NCBI GenBank assembly: GCA_029948255.1
Contig: JALIZF010001800.1
Span: 496,001-560,000, forward strand
Reading direction: 5' to 3'
From: Telmatactis stephensoni
Taxonomy: Eukaryota > Cnidaria > Anthozoa > Actiniaria > Isophelliidae
Length of the DNA: 64,000 nucleotides
The notes below the pieces were generated by a model. That model ran no database searches. It was not told where the DNA came from and saw only the letters and a program-made list of their open reading frames with translations. A program made the position numbers and the translations under genes. Positions within the stretch are counted from its first letter, which is position 1, and each line of letters opens with the position of its first letter. Shown piece by piece: positions 37,001 through 52,796 of this stretch.

Positions 37001-39833
37001 CCAGAGTTGGTGTGGTGGTATACTAGTAGGCGCTAAACACAAAGGCAGCCTGTACATTGCAAACAGTCTTTTTGAAAAGTTCCAAATTACTAAATCTAAA
37101 AATATAAGGACCGGTGTGGTGTTATTCTGGTCTACAGGCCATGACAGTGAGGTGTACATAGAACATACTATTTTTAGAGACAACTTTGTAAATGATTCCC
37201 ATGCATCTTGCATTACGCTAGGCACTACTGGAACTGCAACGGTAACAATTTTAGATGTGATACTGAAGAACAACTCACTCGTTCACCTGCAGTTTGGAAG
37301 CGCCATCGTGTTGCACGCGTTGATATTACGACAACTAACAATTAAAAACACTGAGTTTGATTCCGTGAACGTCACAAATGATTATGGTGGTGGGTGCCTG
37401 CTGGTGATGGCAACTCCAATTTTAAATGCCCTCCTTCATAATGTCACATTTAAACACTGCTATAGTCAGAGTAATGTTTTTAGTGCAGCTCTAAGTATTG
37501 TTTCGGCGCAACAGTACCAACGGAGCAATGTAACAATTGAGTCTTGTGTGTTTTTTGACAACAAGGCTCCAAAAGGACAAGCGGGAGCAATATTCCTCCT
37601 ACTCAAGTCCAACGATTCCATCAAAGAACCTGGGTGTATTAAACCGGGGCAGAAAAGCCCGTTTCCCAGGGAAGTGTGGAATTACAGGACTTTCGTGACA
37701 ATAAAGAACACAGTATTTGCCAATAACACTGCTACGATAGGAGGGGCATTGACCTTGACGAAAGGCAGCTATACCTTACAAAATTGTTCCTTCATCGACA
37801 ATTTTGCTAAAATCCGAGGAGGACACATCTATGTTCCTGAAACAGATTCCACCAGTTTGCAAATACTGGACTCGTTATTTCAACAAAAGCATTCTTCGAT
37901 GAAGATACAGCTGCCCCAAAAATATATGACTTTTGACATTTCATCTTTTATCGATTTCCAAAGTGGAGGTCCATTAATAATATTCAATTCAAGATTGGAA
38001 TTCAAGGCACCTTCAGGGTTGCCAAAATCCTTAGTAACCGTATCTGAGGCCAATTATGTTAATTTTGGTAAAATGACAAACAAGACAATTCTAACTTGTC
38101 CAGCTGGTAGCGAATTGGATATTCACCATTTAGAAGCCCAAATCAGGAAAGGAATAAAAATGTCATTACATGACTGCACTGTTGCGTTAAATGTCATGCA
38201 ACTTTCTTGTAAACCGTGTGGAATTGGATTCTACAGTATACAACATGGCCAGAGTCTTGGAGCAAATATGGACAGCGGTTTTAAATGTCTGCCATGCCCA
38301 TTTGGAGCTGATTGTTTAGGTAAAATATCAGCAAGACAAAACTTTTGGGGATACAAAGTTCAAGACAATCCACCGGCACTTAAATTTATTCTTTGTCCAT
38401 TGGGATACTGTAAACAGCCTGACAAACACGACTTTGTTGATTACAACAGTTGTAATGGCAACAGAACTGGACCACTCTGCGGTGAGTGTAAAGAAAATTA
38501 CTCTGAAACTCTCCTTTCGACATCTTGCCTTCGTCGAGACAAATGCCAAGACATGTGGTTCTGGGGCGTGGCCGTTGTCATGGTGATGTTGATTGCTTTG
38601 TTCTTCATTTATAAGCCAAGGCTTGAGTGCATGCTCAAGAGTCACATCCTGTGGTTCAGAAGCAACACAAGACACGACGATGAACAAAACCATTCCAAGG
38701 ACAAACATAGTAATGGCTATTTAAAAATAGTTTCATACTTTTATCAAGTGGTTAATATTCTTTTAATTACCGCTTCGTACAATAGCATTGAGAAGTACCT
38801 CATGCAACCTATGATGGGACTTTTTAACTTTGAAATGCGCATCTCCTTACGTGGTTTCTTATGTCCTTTCGTTGGGCTTACTGTGGTAACTAAGCAACTG
38901 TTCCTTGCTTGTCCAGTATTTGGTGTTCTGTTGACAATTGCCTTGTTCTATTGCTGTCATTATCTACTAAACAAGTGTAGGTCAGCATTTCCTCCATCAC
39001 TTGGACCTTATCTTGGTGCTGTCTTGGAGACGCTGTTGCTAGGATACGCCGTGCTTGCCAAAACAGCCCTCAAACTCTTGCGTTGTACGTCACTTGGCGA
39101 TGAAAAGCGGTTGTTCATTGCTGGTAACGTGTTGTGTTACCAATGGTGGCAGTATGTACTGATGGTGTTTGTGGTCGTATCAGTTGTTCCTTTCATCGTT
39201 ACCTTAGCGCTGGGATCCAAATGGCTTTATAAAGGCTCAATTTCGATCAAGGAGTTTTTCGTTGCTTGTGCTCTTCCCTTACCCTATCTGATGTACAAAT
39301 GTATGTGGTTTATGTGTGGAGGTAAAGAACAAAGACTAGAAGCTCCTGAGTGGAAATCGTCAGTCACTGCCGTTCTGTACGGTCCGTTTCGTGAACCGCA
39401 AGACAATGCTACTGGCGCTATCTACTGGGAAAGTATTCTGATATTCAGACGTCTTGTTCTGATCACCATCTCTGCTTTTGTCACTCATGATCCTCTTTTA
39501 AAGACAAGTTTACTAACATTTTCCTGTGTCTTAATCCTCTTTCATCACACCATTGTACGTCCATTCCGTAGCCAAGCAGCCAACATTGCTGAGATGATTT
39601 CTTTGATTGCATTAGTTGCCATAGCAATAATAAATACATTCAACGCCAGTTTTCTTTCTACTGGTCAAGTTCCACAAGGTCCACTCAAGTCAACTGTAGA
39701 CGTTTTAAACTGGATTCAAGTCATAATTTTATCCGTGCTTCCAGTACTTTGTTGCATTGTTATAGCCCTGGTGGTTGTTTCTCAGCTTGTTCGACTTTGT
39801 TGTCAAAGTTTGGAGTTTCAAGTCACGCGGTGA
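34099..39833 (+). CDS. Receptor-like membrane protein: beta-helix ectodomain, Cys-rich linker, about 9-10 membrane segments
   Basis: Two exons: 34099-34195 and 36157-39833. Exon 1 encodes a signal peptide (MYFYYKWTMIMLALWTQAPT) and ends GAA G|GTAAAA. Exon 2 follows TTTTTCATCACAG and starts TT CAA, so the phase-1 join makes Val (NDE-V-QRVYVSQRG). Total 1257 residues. About 40-670: repeated short strands with N-linked sites (NCTF, NVTF, NVTIESCVF, NNTA), as in right-handed parallel beta-helix proteins. About 676-825: cysteine-rich part (CPAG, CKPCGIGFYS, CLPCPFGADC, GPLCGECKENYSETL). About 831-1245: hydrophobic segments beginning MWFWGVAVVMVMLIALFFIY and ending with a helix before CCQSLEFQVTR. 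I recall this arrangement as common and uncharacterised in corals and some protists. Likely a cell-surface sensor or adhesion protein; ligand and signalling unknown. The long intron carries small inverted repeats. Confidence 0.9.
34300..34470. repeat. Inverted repeat in intron 1 of the membrane-protein gene
   Basis: GTAATCATACGG..TTCAATTTGGAATTAATTT pairs with AAATTAATTCCAAATTGAA..CATATGATTAC. Probably a small non-autonomous element. Confidence 0.75.
35021..35151. mobile_element. 131-bp MITE, TIR GGCCTAGTTCAAACGTCGCA
   Basis: The start is answered by TGCGACGTTTAAACTAGGCC at the end, including the CACATGTG palindrome. It sits in intron 1 of the membrane-protein gene, in a stretch with GGTCACGTGACC sites at 34889 and 35206. 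Confidence 0.85.
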
Positions 39834-40565
39834 GATCAGACATTTACTAGACTCCAGTTCTTTGGAAAACTGAGCTCCCAACACTTGAACATAGCTGTTG
39901 TGTCAGCCGAAACTGAACTGTAGTTTATTCTTCAAGATGAAGAGCACTGATGTATACTTATCTAAGAGCACTATCTATTACTGGTTGGTATTTAAACTGG
40001 TAAGGAAAGGAAAACGTCCCTGCCTATATACCAGAAATGGATTACTGAAAGAATTCCTATAGAAAAATTGGTTGCGTCACGTTATACAACGAGAGCTTGG
40101 TTGAATCTTCAACGTTAAAATGACCTTTTATTCCTCTTTGTTGGTGCTTATTTGCTGAATCAAGTTACGCAACTCAACAAGTGTCAAGAATGAAACTCAC
40201 TCTGCAGAGGCGAAAACAATGGAAAATCCCGAAACAAGAAAAACTACTAGAAAAACTCAAAACCGAAAAAAAGAACGTTAACAAAAGACTTAAAAAGCAT
40301 TACTGGCCTGTATACAAGCCTGCAGCACCATTATGTCATCGAGTGTGTAAGTAATTGGGATTTGCCGAAGTTGTTCACGAAGAGAGAACGAAATACATAC
40401 GGAATTGGCTCGAAGATCACTTGACTCATTTTAATCATTTTTGCACGATGAAAATATGAAATATTCTACTAAGAAATATGTACCTTTTTTAGACAGCGGT
40501 TGTTATAATTTCATTAGATATTTCCTTTCGATAAAAAAATCTTAGGAGTTTTCAATAAATATGGA
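39834..40565. other. 3' flank of the membrane-protein gene
   Basis: No gene. A stretch near 40240-40310 (ACTAGAAAAACTCAAAAC..AAAAAGAACGTTA) is repeated at 42365-42415. Confidence 0.5.
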
Positions 40566-40572
40566 GTCTACG

Positions 40573-40863
40573 CAAGAGACCATAATACTAAGAGAGCGAA
40601 ACTCAGTATTAATGTCTGTGCGATGTTCGTGGCAGCTAAGGCTATTTTTAGTAACTTCTCCATCGCTCGCGCAGGGCTCTCAAACAATAGAATTTGATTT
40701 TTGACGTGCGCGCGATAGGGACCGTTTGCTTTCGGCTTTTAAATTCTTTTGTTTGAGAGCCTTGCGCGCGCGATGGCAAAGTTACTAAAAATAGCCTTAG
40801 CCGCCACGAACATCGCACAGACATCAATACTGAGTTTCGCTCTCTTAGTATTATGGTCTCTTG
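40573..40863. mobile_element. 291-bp MITE with CAAGAGACC ends and 7-bp target duplication
   Basis: Sister of 21088-21365. Flanked by GTCTACG at 40566-40572 and 40864-40870. The arms hold GGCTATTTTTAGTAA and its complement. The open frames in both directions here are mirror products. Confidence 0.92.
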
Positions 40864-40970
40864 GTCTACGAACACACTCGGCATTGGCTTCATCGATACC
40901 GCTGACCAAAAGGTCAAGCAGACTCGTTTTTCCATGTGGCTTGTGTTTGTTTGGATATATTGTTCGTTAA

Positions 40971-41804
40971 GGTTGGTGCCTACTATTGTCCGCGCGCACT
41001 GCTTTCTGCGCATGCAAAAACACTGAATTTTGTCGGTAAAGCAATCGTAAAAGCAAGGCCTTTTTACGACTTTTTTAAATAAATAAACTTACAGAATTAA
41101 AGGAAAACCATTTAGCCTCTCCTGTGTTTGAATGAAATTCACAGTTGATAAATAGAACCTGAGTTACAACGCCTGTTTTGACTATCATTTCTACCAGAAA
41201 CGATCTGTTTTCGCCGCCATCTTGAAAATGTCCCACAATGCATTGTAATTCGCTCTACTTTCCGGGGAAGGCTAGAGAATTTTTGATCATTTTCGCGAAT
41301 TTTGATCAGTTTTCGCGGGTTTATCGGCAAATAACTTTCTAAATCGCACGGATACCCCTATTTTTTATTTCTGTAAATTGTAAAGTGGAGATTAACCTAC
41401 TATTTTAAAATACTTTTATGAATTTAAAATTGAAACTTGATTGCAAAAATTGGACTTTTCATTTGGCGGTCATGAACCAAAACAGGTCTAAAACTAGTAA
41501 AAAGTCATTGAAAAAAATGTTATTCTGGTTTTTCATATTTCGTATGGCATTGACAAGTAAGAGAATTGTGTTGTAAACGTTTTAGTAAAAAACGTTTGAC
41601 ATTTTTTCAAAATATGGGGTATTTATGATTTTTTCTTTGGGCCTCTAGAATAGGCGGATTTTGCAACATTTGATGGCGTGTAACTCATTAATATGCACGG
41701 TGACCCCCAATTTCTTCCTTGGATTCTAGCTGCCTATGATGGGTTCTTTGATACCCATGTGGTTTTTGGCCAAAAAAATTACCTCCCATTAGTAGGCACC
41801 AACC
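40971..41804. mobile_element. 834-bp element flanked by TTAA, ends GGTTGGTGCCTACTA
   Basis: TTAA at 40967-40970 and 41805-41808. Inverted ends GGTTGGTGCCTACTA and TAGTAGGCACCAACC; only the tips (about 16 bp) are inverted, unlike the longer-armed TTAA elements. The interior has no transposase. Confidence 0.85.
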
Positions 41805-41808
41805 TTAA

Positions 41809-43428
41809 GTAGACAATGTTTTATCTTTATTTTTTAACTGTCACCACACTACCTGGGGGAAGTATGTAAAAAAGATGTGATATACACGTGAAAATTATTT
41901 TTGAATTTAGTCATTTAACAAAGAGCCAATGAGTCCAGATGTGACTACAAAGACTGCTCTGTTATTCTTTCGATATTCTTCAGTAACCTCAAAACTTTTA
42001 GGAATAGAAAGTTGTGGTTTGCCTAGTTTGTCATTTTCTTCTTTGTAATATACAATTTGGAGGACTTTTTGGAGCACTTTCATCATTCTCGTAGACTCCA
42101 TATTGACAGAAAAATTATAATTATTTTTTTCTCAAAAGCATTCGTCTCTTTCTTTTCTATTTATTTTTGTTGGTTTGTTTGTTTAGTTTAATTGCTTTGC
42201 TTGTTTATTTATCATTTGACCAGTAACCACATGTCCTCTTAGAGGGCTTTTATTATACGAAGTAACATTAACAAAAAAAAGCTTTCTATATCACTATTGA
42301 TCTTGTAGACTTTGTAGTTTTGAACTTGTAGACTTTGTAGAAAATCCAAACAACTGAGAAAAATTACTAGAAAAACTCAAAACTGGAAAAAAGAACGTTA
42401 CAAAAGACTTAAAATCATAACGCTTTTTATAAGAAGTAACAACAACAAAAACTTTCTATATCACTATTGATCTTGTAGACTTTGTAGACTTTGTATTTGA
42501 GCTTGTAGACTTTGTAGTTTCTGAAATTAAGCATTAATTTTCTGACATCGAGGACGATGTCTCAGTCAAAGAAGGGTTAGGAAGTGCTTATTTTCGATAG
42601 ATATTTATAGTTGGTAATGATAAAGAATTATAGATGTATCATGTCAATCTAATCTGGCAAGGACATCTAATGCCACTCCCTATAACCATACAAGTGTTTG
42701 ATCGGCAAACACGTGTGTGTTAGGAATATTCCCGCAGCAAATACGCCTAAATAGGGTGCTAGTTGGGTGCTCTTGTTAGATGGATTTGGAGACGAATTTT
42801 TAGATAGATCAGTAGATGGTTTTCTTCAATAAAGTTACAATTAAAACGACAGAGTTACAACGGTGTGCAGAATAGTTGAGACACTGTCCTCTCAAATGAA
42901 CACAATATGACTGAATTCCCACCATGTAGCGCGGTCTTGAAAATGGATATTTATTTCGAACCCTCCGCATCCCTCCCCCGACACAATCTGTATTTATTTT
43001 TTCCCTTCTCCCCAAAACTGTATATATTTCCAAGTTTTTGAGTGCCAGCTTGGATTTTTCAAGAGAAAAACTGAGTCTGTTCATTTTATACTCTGAATAT
43101 TTTGGGTAAATCTCGACAGTTTGCTGTGACGCCGGAGTTTAAGAAATGGCGCGGGCTGAATCAGTCTGTATTCGTACCAAAAAGCAGCTTTGGGCATTTT
43201 TTCTTTGTTGGTGTTTTTTACTCTGTCAAATTGTTCATATAGTAACTTAATTACTCTGCCACTTAATAAGATTGTCAGTTAATTGGATCGTCCCGATGAT
43301 TGTTTTATGAGGGACTGTACCTCATTAATGATGTATGAATGAAATTTAGAACTAAAACTCCCTCATTCAGTCTCCCCAATTAGTAGGCTACTTGTGGCCA
43401 GCTAGAAGCCATTGACACTTTGATAAAG

Positions 43429-43429
<1 letters not shown>
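41809..43429. other. Gene-free stretch with small repeats
   Basis: 42280-42530 holds two copies of a stretch with CTTTCTATATCACTATTGAT and CTTGTAGACTTTGTAG, the latter repeated five or more times. 42986-43198 is the partner of 23467-23695. No gene seen. Confidence 0.6.

Positions 43430-43481
<52 letters not shown>
43430..43481. repeat. (TGAT)n microsatellite
   Basis: About 12 perfect tetranucleotide units. Confidence 0.97.
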
Positions 43482-43880
43482 TCTATTCATGTAGGAGGGA
43501 TGTTAGACATTAAATGTCCCTCTTGAAACAATGGATCCCGAGGTGATCATTGTATTACTTGAATCAACTCACCAACCGAGTTACGGTCAGTTGACCCACC
43601 CTCCCATCCACGAGCAAGCCGGGTTGAGTCCATTGAACCACTGCATCATTATTCGCGGTACGGTCTGGGTTTGGCTAGTTCCAGGCCAGCTTCCAATAAC
43701 CCATTAACAACAATACATGATGCAGAATAATACACTGTTCAGTTTCTATCACAAAATGAAACTATGTAGAAATTTTTGTTTATCCAGCCAATACATCACT
43801 ATCTCATATCGTCTCTCAAAGTACAAGCGTCTTGGTTACAGTTTCTTTTATGTCCAGTTGTAAAAAGTGCTTTGTGCAAA

Positions 43881-46583
<2,703 letters not shown>

Positions 46584-46622
46584 CCTGACACGTTGTCTGA
46601 AAATTGATCGATGAGTCAACAT

Positions 46623-49600
46623 TTGATGATTCGTTATCAAGCGCGGTATAATGTATAGATCAAATCTGGATCACTCTGACTTTGCTTAACTCCACTCAGT
46701 TTTGGTAGATTTTCAAACTCTTACCTTATTGAAAAGATACATTTAGACCATCAATACGATGGATATTGGAAATAAGTTTTTTTGTTTTCAAAATAAAACG
46801 TCCTGCGCGTGAATATGCACTCAAAATTATAAGATGCATTCGTGACAAAAATGATTGACTCGTAAAAGGTAGTTAAAACGTTGCTCTTATTTACAGTCTG
46901 ACAACTGGTATAAATGCCTGCTGATTATTGAAGTTTAAATTTTGAAAGTACGACAAAATTGAGCAGAGTTACGGCAAGTCAAAGTGATCCAGATTTCTGT
47001 ATATTTTGCCGCGTTTGCGCCAGTTCAAAATGGCGGACTAAAGCCGAAGCCGAAGCGGCTTTTGAACTGAACTTGCCCGTTTATATCATAAAAAAGCGGC
47101 CTGTTTTTAATTTTCACTTGTTATCATTGCAATTGTTATTTTCAAAAACTACTACATCCGCCACCAGGTATTTGTCATCGAAGATCGAGAACTTTGTCGA
47201 TTATAGCTAAAAACTCATGTGGTGAAGTCATTCAGATTTGACGTAAAAACAACTAGTTAAAGCACTAGTTAAAAATAAAGTAATTGTTTAGTTCGTTTGA
47301 GAATTGTATAATAAAGTTGATTAGTCAACTAACCGGGTAATACTCGAGGTTATGCCGTACGGACCGAGCGTAGTACTAAGAGAGTTTCGCTCTCTCATTA
47401 TTATGGTTTCTTCATAGCATCAGTTACGACAGGTGTTACGAAAGGCGACGTTATAACATTTAACGACAGAACAGACGTTAAGCTCCAGGAGGCGCAATTT
47501 CTACCGATAAAGGGATTTGTTGGCAGATGCCTGCACATTTGTCTTAATGTACAGAATTATTTTGAATCTTCTTGCTGTTCCATTTGATCAATACTTGAAT
47601 AGTATCTTGGTACAAAACTCTTCTGGAGTTAGTTGTTCCTCAATAAAATGAAAACCAGTGAATATATCGCAAATGAGTTCGACACATGGAAAAAAATTGG
47701 GGGTGGGACGTTCAGCCCCTTTTACCAAAAATCACCAGTTCTATTTAATTGCGATAAGGCATTTTTGGAGACATCGAAAAAAACATCAGTCTAAATCCTC
47801 GTGCTCCGGCCTTTCTACAACAGAATTTTAATGGTTTTCTGGCTAGAATAAAGGTCTAAATCCTATCAATGTTTTCAAGATAGGAATTGCACTGAAATTA
47901 GCCTTTGTTCTCGAATGAGAAAACAGCAAAACGACGCAGTGTTTCGAACTTTTGCTATATATCTTAATGAAACTTTAAAATGGCGTAGCGATAACACTTT
48001 TGTGCATATTTATCTTGTTGAAATTCCGTGCGTGGAATTTCATAACATTAAAATAGCAACAAGCTTAGTGGTGTATCATCTCTTGCTTTGTTGAAGAGAA
48101 ACTCAGCCCAGAACAGTTTGTCCACTGTGTACAAACTAACAAGCAGTATTAAAGCATGATTTGAAGCTTAATGAAGTTCACTTTCTTGGGTGTAACTTTC
48201 ACCATTTTTCCGCATATACGATAACGGCATATAGAATGATTTTTCGTGTGTTCACTATTAGTTTTACGTAGTTTGAAAGTCTTCAATTATTTCGAACAAG
48301 ACTGAAATATTTTCATTTTCATTTTCTGATCCAGTTAAGTACCGCTTTAGTATAAGTACCGTCTTGGTTTCATGTGTTTAAACTTACCGAGCAATAAACA
48401 GAAACAGAGGGGGTTCCGTAGATCTCACTGAACCTCTAGATCCGCTATTGGAGCTTCATTTTGCTTCTGTTCCACAACGACTTCCATCAACTAAGACTCA
48501 ATATCAGTTGCAACGAATCAGCCAAAACAAGCGTAAGGTGCAATGCGTTTTGCACTTCGCTGTCAAGATTCACGATGAAGACATTTATATCTGCCAAATC
48601 CTTACCAACAAAATGGTTAGATAAGATAAGAGCCTCCTGACTTGAATTTTGTTTAATGTGCCAGTGACAAACAAGGAACTCGCTGTCAAAATGTGATTGG
48701 TTTATTTGAATACAAAGAAAAGTAGATATCTTACAAGGCACTAGCTTATCTAAATATGTCTATTTGTTAACATAGAAACGACTTTCGTGCTGAGTAAACG
48801 GACTTCAGGAATTAAAATTGAAACTTGAGAATTTCTGAATTTTTATGGAAAGAAAAGCCATCTGCAGATCACAGATATGTAAGTATAAAACTGAGGTTTA
48901 AAAGTCCTTTTCCTTCCTCTCCTTTACATTCCTATTTCTTTTCTTCTGCATGCCATTTTGTGTTTTTGTGATAGATATAAGGAACATTACAGTGTTACGA
49001 ACGAGGGCCGCATCTCATTTACTTGGACGGAGGGAAACAGTATGTTTTGTGAGCCCGAGACCACAAAAAATTGCCATTTTTTCCTTACCAAGTTGCCTTA
49101 TTGCCTTGTTGCGTGTCTTTTTTCCTAGAAAAGGAAAACATGTCAAGGTAAATATTTGCTCAGACATGTAGACGAAAAACAAGCCGGAAACTTGGCAAGT
49201 ACTTCGCCTTGAAAAGTAAATTTTGGGCACAAAGAAACTTGCCAAAGAAAACTTGACAAACACACCCAATTACAAGATGCCAAGGAAAACTTAATGCTCC
49301 CTCTACACGAAAAACTTCTCAAAGAATTTTGACAAGGTAAACTTGCTTTTGTGGGAGCGGCTTAGACCGAGGATAACGCATGAGTCATCAACCAAATACA
49401 ATTCAATTTTTTTGTTTAGACACATACACAAAGAATTCGAACTGTTGCATTTTGACATACAAAGTCTTATCATTTTCCATGGAAAAATTCTCAGGTATTA
49501 TATGAATAATTGATAACATATCCCATTTCCTTGTTATCGAAGACTAAGCCTTCCAAGCCGATATCGAAGCATGATATAGGTTTTTAGTTTTTATTTAGGT

Positions 49601-50480
49601 GTGTTTAAGCGCATTTGATCATCAAGTCAAAATGCGCTCTATAAGTTAATAAATTATTATTATTATAAGCCTTGTAGGATTTTTTGAACGTCAAAAATGA
49701 GCGACTCATGCCAATAACTGTCGTATTTCTTAATGTTCGCAAACCCCATGCTCGGCTTTAAAAAAAGGCTGTAAAGAATATAAATATTGAAAAAACACTT
49801 CGTTCTGATGAAATCTGCCAAAGATTATAGCTATAAGAAACCGGAAGTAAAGTCCCGCGCATGCGCAATAAGAACGAAAATTACTCCTTTTTGTCAGGTG
49901 TGCGTCGCTCTCCCGGAAGACAAATGATTCCCGCCAAAATTCAATTTTGCCGGCCAATAGAAGACCCTATTTTGCATAGCAACCGTTGCACAACAACGAT
50001 ATATGTCAGTACACCCTTAAAGCCAATGGCGGCCATTACGGCTCGTGCTTTCCCTACGCTCTCTCGTGTTCTCCCAACATCACGTGTGTTTAGATCAGGC
50101 TATCAAACACGGGAAACCGTTTCTTATATATTTCTTAAGCGTAGAGGGAGTAAACATTTATTATAGAAAATCTGTGACAGAAAATTGGCTTTTAGAGTGG
50201 TTGTGAAACGCAAATTGAACGGCTATATATTTCATTGCTTTAATTTTTTGCAATCACTCTACTTTGATTACCCTTTTGCTTATAGCTGCTTAAATCTTTC
50301 TCAGCTAGTACCCCAAATGCTGCCTTCTACTGCGTTATAAATAAACTGAATTTTAATGTAAACCTATATTCGAAGAATTCTTGAGCTAAATGAAAAACTA
50401 ATAGTCTGTTTGTTGTACAGCAGGTAACTCGCTTATTGTCAGTATCAAATGTTGATTCAAACGAAAATTGATTTCAATTT
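46623..50480. other. Long stretch without a supported gene
   Basis: A short stop-free stretch at about 47415-47590 after a TTCATAG acceptor could be an exon but matches nothing I know. 49010-49075 repeats at 52797-52855 (TTTACTTGGACGGAGGGAAA). (ATT)n lies at 49655. Open frames here are short and unrecognised. Confidence 0.45.
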
Positions 50481-50489
50481 ATAGATTAA

Positions 50490-50760
50490 GCCGGCGCTGG
50501 CAATCCAATTTTAGATTTTGTTGCAGAGAAAAATTGCAGCGTCTATCATCACTCTGCAACATTCAGTACGAGCGTGCAATGTTGCAGAGAAAAACTTTTG
50601 ATCTTTCCGCGACAAATTTTTTGTTGTGAGACATCGTTAGCGCCTGTAGTTGCCAGACATGATACCCTCGGCAATTTCGCTCTCGCAACAAAATCCCTAA
50701 AATTGCATTGCAAGCGCGAGAGAAAATTGCAGCGTGTATTGCCGGCTTTAGCAGAATTTA
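50490..50760. repeat. Rearranged copy of the module that accompanies the 71-bp array
   Basis: TTGCAGAGAAAAATTGCAGCG and, in inverse, CTCTCGCAACAAAATCCCTA and AAGCGCGAGAGAAAATTGCA match 8080-8300 in both orientations. Confidence 0.75.
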
Positions 50761-51559
50761 TGTCTATTCACATACATTGATATTCCATTAGAAAAGTGAT
50801 TTTTAGCTTGCACGAATTTTTTAGGGGGAGTTATTGCTTGTGCAGGATTTCTTTTTGCACGTGAAAATGAATTTCTTCTTAATTTGCCTTCTCCATTGCA
50901 CAAATTTTTCCAGTCTTTTTTCCTTGCATGACGTTTTTCACAATGCACCCTTCACCATCACTTCTCTAATTGTCCATCTCTTATGTCAAAATATTGTCGG
51001 GTGAATGTCGATTACAGGACAAAATATCGACAACCCATATAATCCAACATCAGGTATCTAATTTATATACAGTAAAATATCATTAGGAGTACATTTTTTG
51101 GGAAAAGAAATCCAGATTGTAAGACTCCGTATACAATGTTTTCGACACATACATACCCCTAGAAACATTTTGCATGCACGTTTACAAATGACAATGCAGA
51201 AGCATGTTGCGCGCGGTGTTTTGAGTAAAGAGATAATTTCTTCACCTTACAATAATATATATATTTCGTCATGTAAACATTGTGTTTTTAGTGAAGAGAT
51301 AATTTACTATATTTAGAATTATTCCCTCATTTAAACAGAAGCTGGAAGGGGATCTTGATCACGAATCACGCTTCAATTTTCGGTCAATTCACGAATCACG
51401 CGTATTTCTAATCACGATTTCACGAAATTAATTTCGAATATAAGGTAAAGTTACTTGCTCTTTGATGCATTTAATTGACGAAAATATAGGCAAACCTACA
51501 CCATGCAGAATTTCACAGTTATATTTGAAAGTTACCTTAGTATAGAGACAGTATTGTTG
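50761..51559. other. Gene-free stretch with decayed 71-bp units
   Basis: From about 51200 to 51320 diverged pieces resembling the reverse 71-bp unit (AGAGATAATTT repeated) occur. No gene seen. Confidence 0.45.
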
Positions 51560-51960
51560 TTCAAAAGCTTCTTGCCTCAGCTATCGTCCAGAAAGGCCAC
51601 TGACCTAGACGATATTCCATGTAAGATTTTAAAAATTGCATGTAATTAATGGCAGCTGAAATCATAACACAATCATTCGAACAACATTTATCAAGATTTT
51701 TTTTCTTTTGTACAAAGACTGTTCCCAATGAATGGAAACTCGCTCGTCTATAGAAAACTGTTAGTAATTATCGACCGATATCGATGTGTTGTCTCAGCTG
51801 TAGCTAAGATCTTGGAGAAGATAGTTTATGAACAACTATATAAATACTTAAACGATAATGACTTATTAGTAAACTGTCAATGAGGTTTTCGAACCCTAGA
51901 AAGCACAACAACTGTTGGAGTTATTAACGATGAAATTAAAACTTAACTTGGAACAATTAT
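51560..51960 (+). pseudogene. Reverse-transcriptase relic of a CR1/jockey-like retrotransposon
   Basis: Three frames in turn read KATDLDDIPCKILKIA, NEWKLARL..VSNYRPISM, then AVAKILEKIVYEQLYKYLND and NDLLVNCQ*GFRTLEST. These are the usual order of early reverse-transcriptase motifs of CR1/jockey-type elements. Stops and frameshifts make it non-functional. It lies just before the reversed 71-bp array. Confidence 0.82.
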
Positions 51961-51978
51961 ATTGAAGAGGTTGTTATG

Positions 51979-52796
51979 AGATAATTCATACAATTTAAAA
52001 TTATTCCGTCATCAAAACACTTTGAATGCGCGCTGTGTTGTGAGAGAAGAGATAATGTATTCTATTTACAATTGTTCCGTCAACTAAACATTTTGAATGC
52101 GCACTGTGTTGGGAGCGAAGAGACAATGTATTCAATTTACAATTGTTCCGTCATCAAAGCACTTTGAACGCGCACTGTGTTGGGAACGAAGAGATAATTT
52201 ATTCAATTTGCAATTGTTCTGTTATCAAAACACTTTGAATGCGCGTTGTGTTGTGAGCGAAGAGATAATTTATTCAATTTGCAATTGTCACGTAATCAAA
52301 ACACTTTGAATGCGCGCAGTGTTGGGTGCAAAGAGATAATGTATTCTATTTACAATTGTTCCGTCATCAAAACACTTTGAATGCGCGCTGTGTTGTGAGT
52401 GAAGAGATTATTTCTTCAGTTTGCAATTGTTCCGTCATCAAAACACTTTGAATGCGCGCTGTGTTGTGAGTGAAGTGAGTGAAGAGATAATTTATTCAAT
52501 ATATTTGCAATTGTTCCGTCATCAAAACACTTTGAATGCGCGTTGTATTGTGAGCGAAGAGATAATTTATTCAATTTGCAATTGTTCCGTCATCAAAACA
52601 GTTTCAACGCGCACTGTGTTGGGAGCGAAGAGATAATTTATTCAATTTGCAATTGTTCCGTCATCAAAGCACTTTGAATGCGCGCAGTGCTGTGAGCGAA
52701 GAGATAATTAATTCAATTTGCATTTATTTTGTCATCAAAACACCTTGATTGCGAACTGTGTTGTGAGCGATGAGACCATTTATTCCATTTAACACT
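51979..52796. repeat. 71-bp tandem array, reverse orientation, about 11 copies
   Basis: Units of ATTGTTCCGTCATCAAAACA, then CTTTGAATGCGCGCTGTGTT and GAAGAGATAATTTATTCAAT, the reverse complement of the arrays at 7567 and 21561. Confidence 0.92.

Noticed and set aside
47415..47590. Possible exon after TTTCTTCATAG with about 57 open codons
   Set aside because: No recognisable domain and no neighbouring exon in a matching phase.
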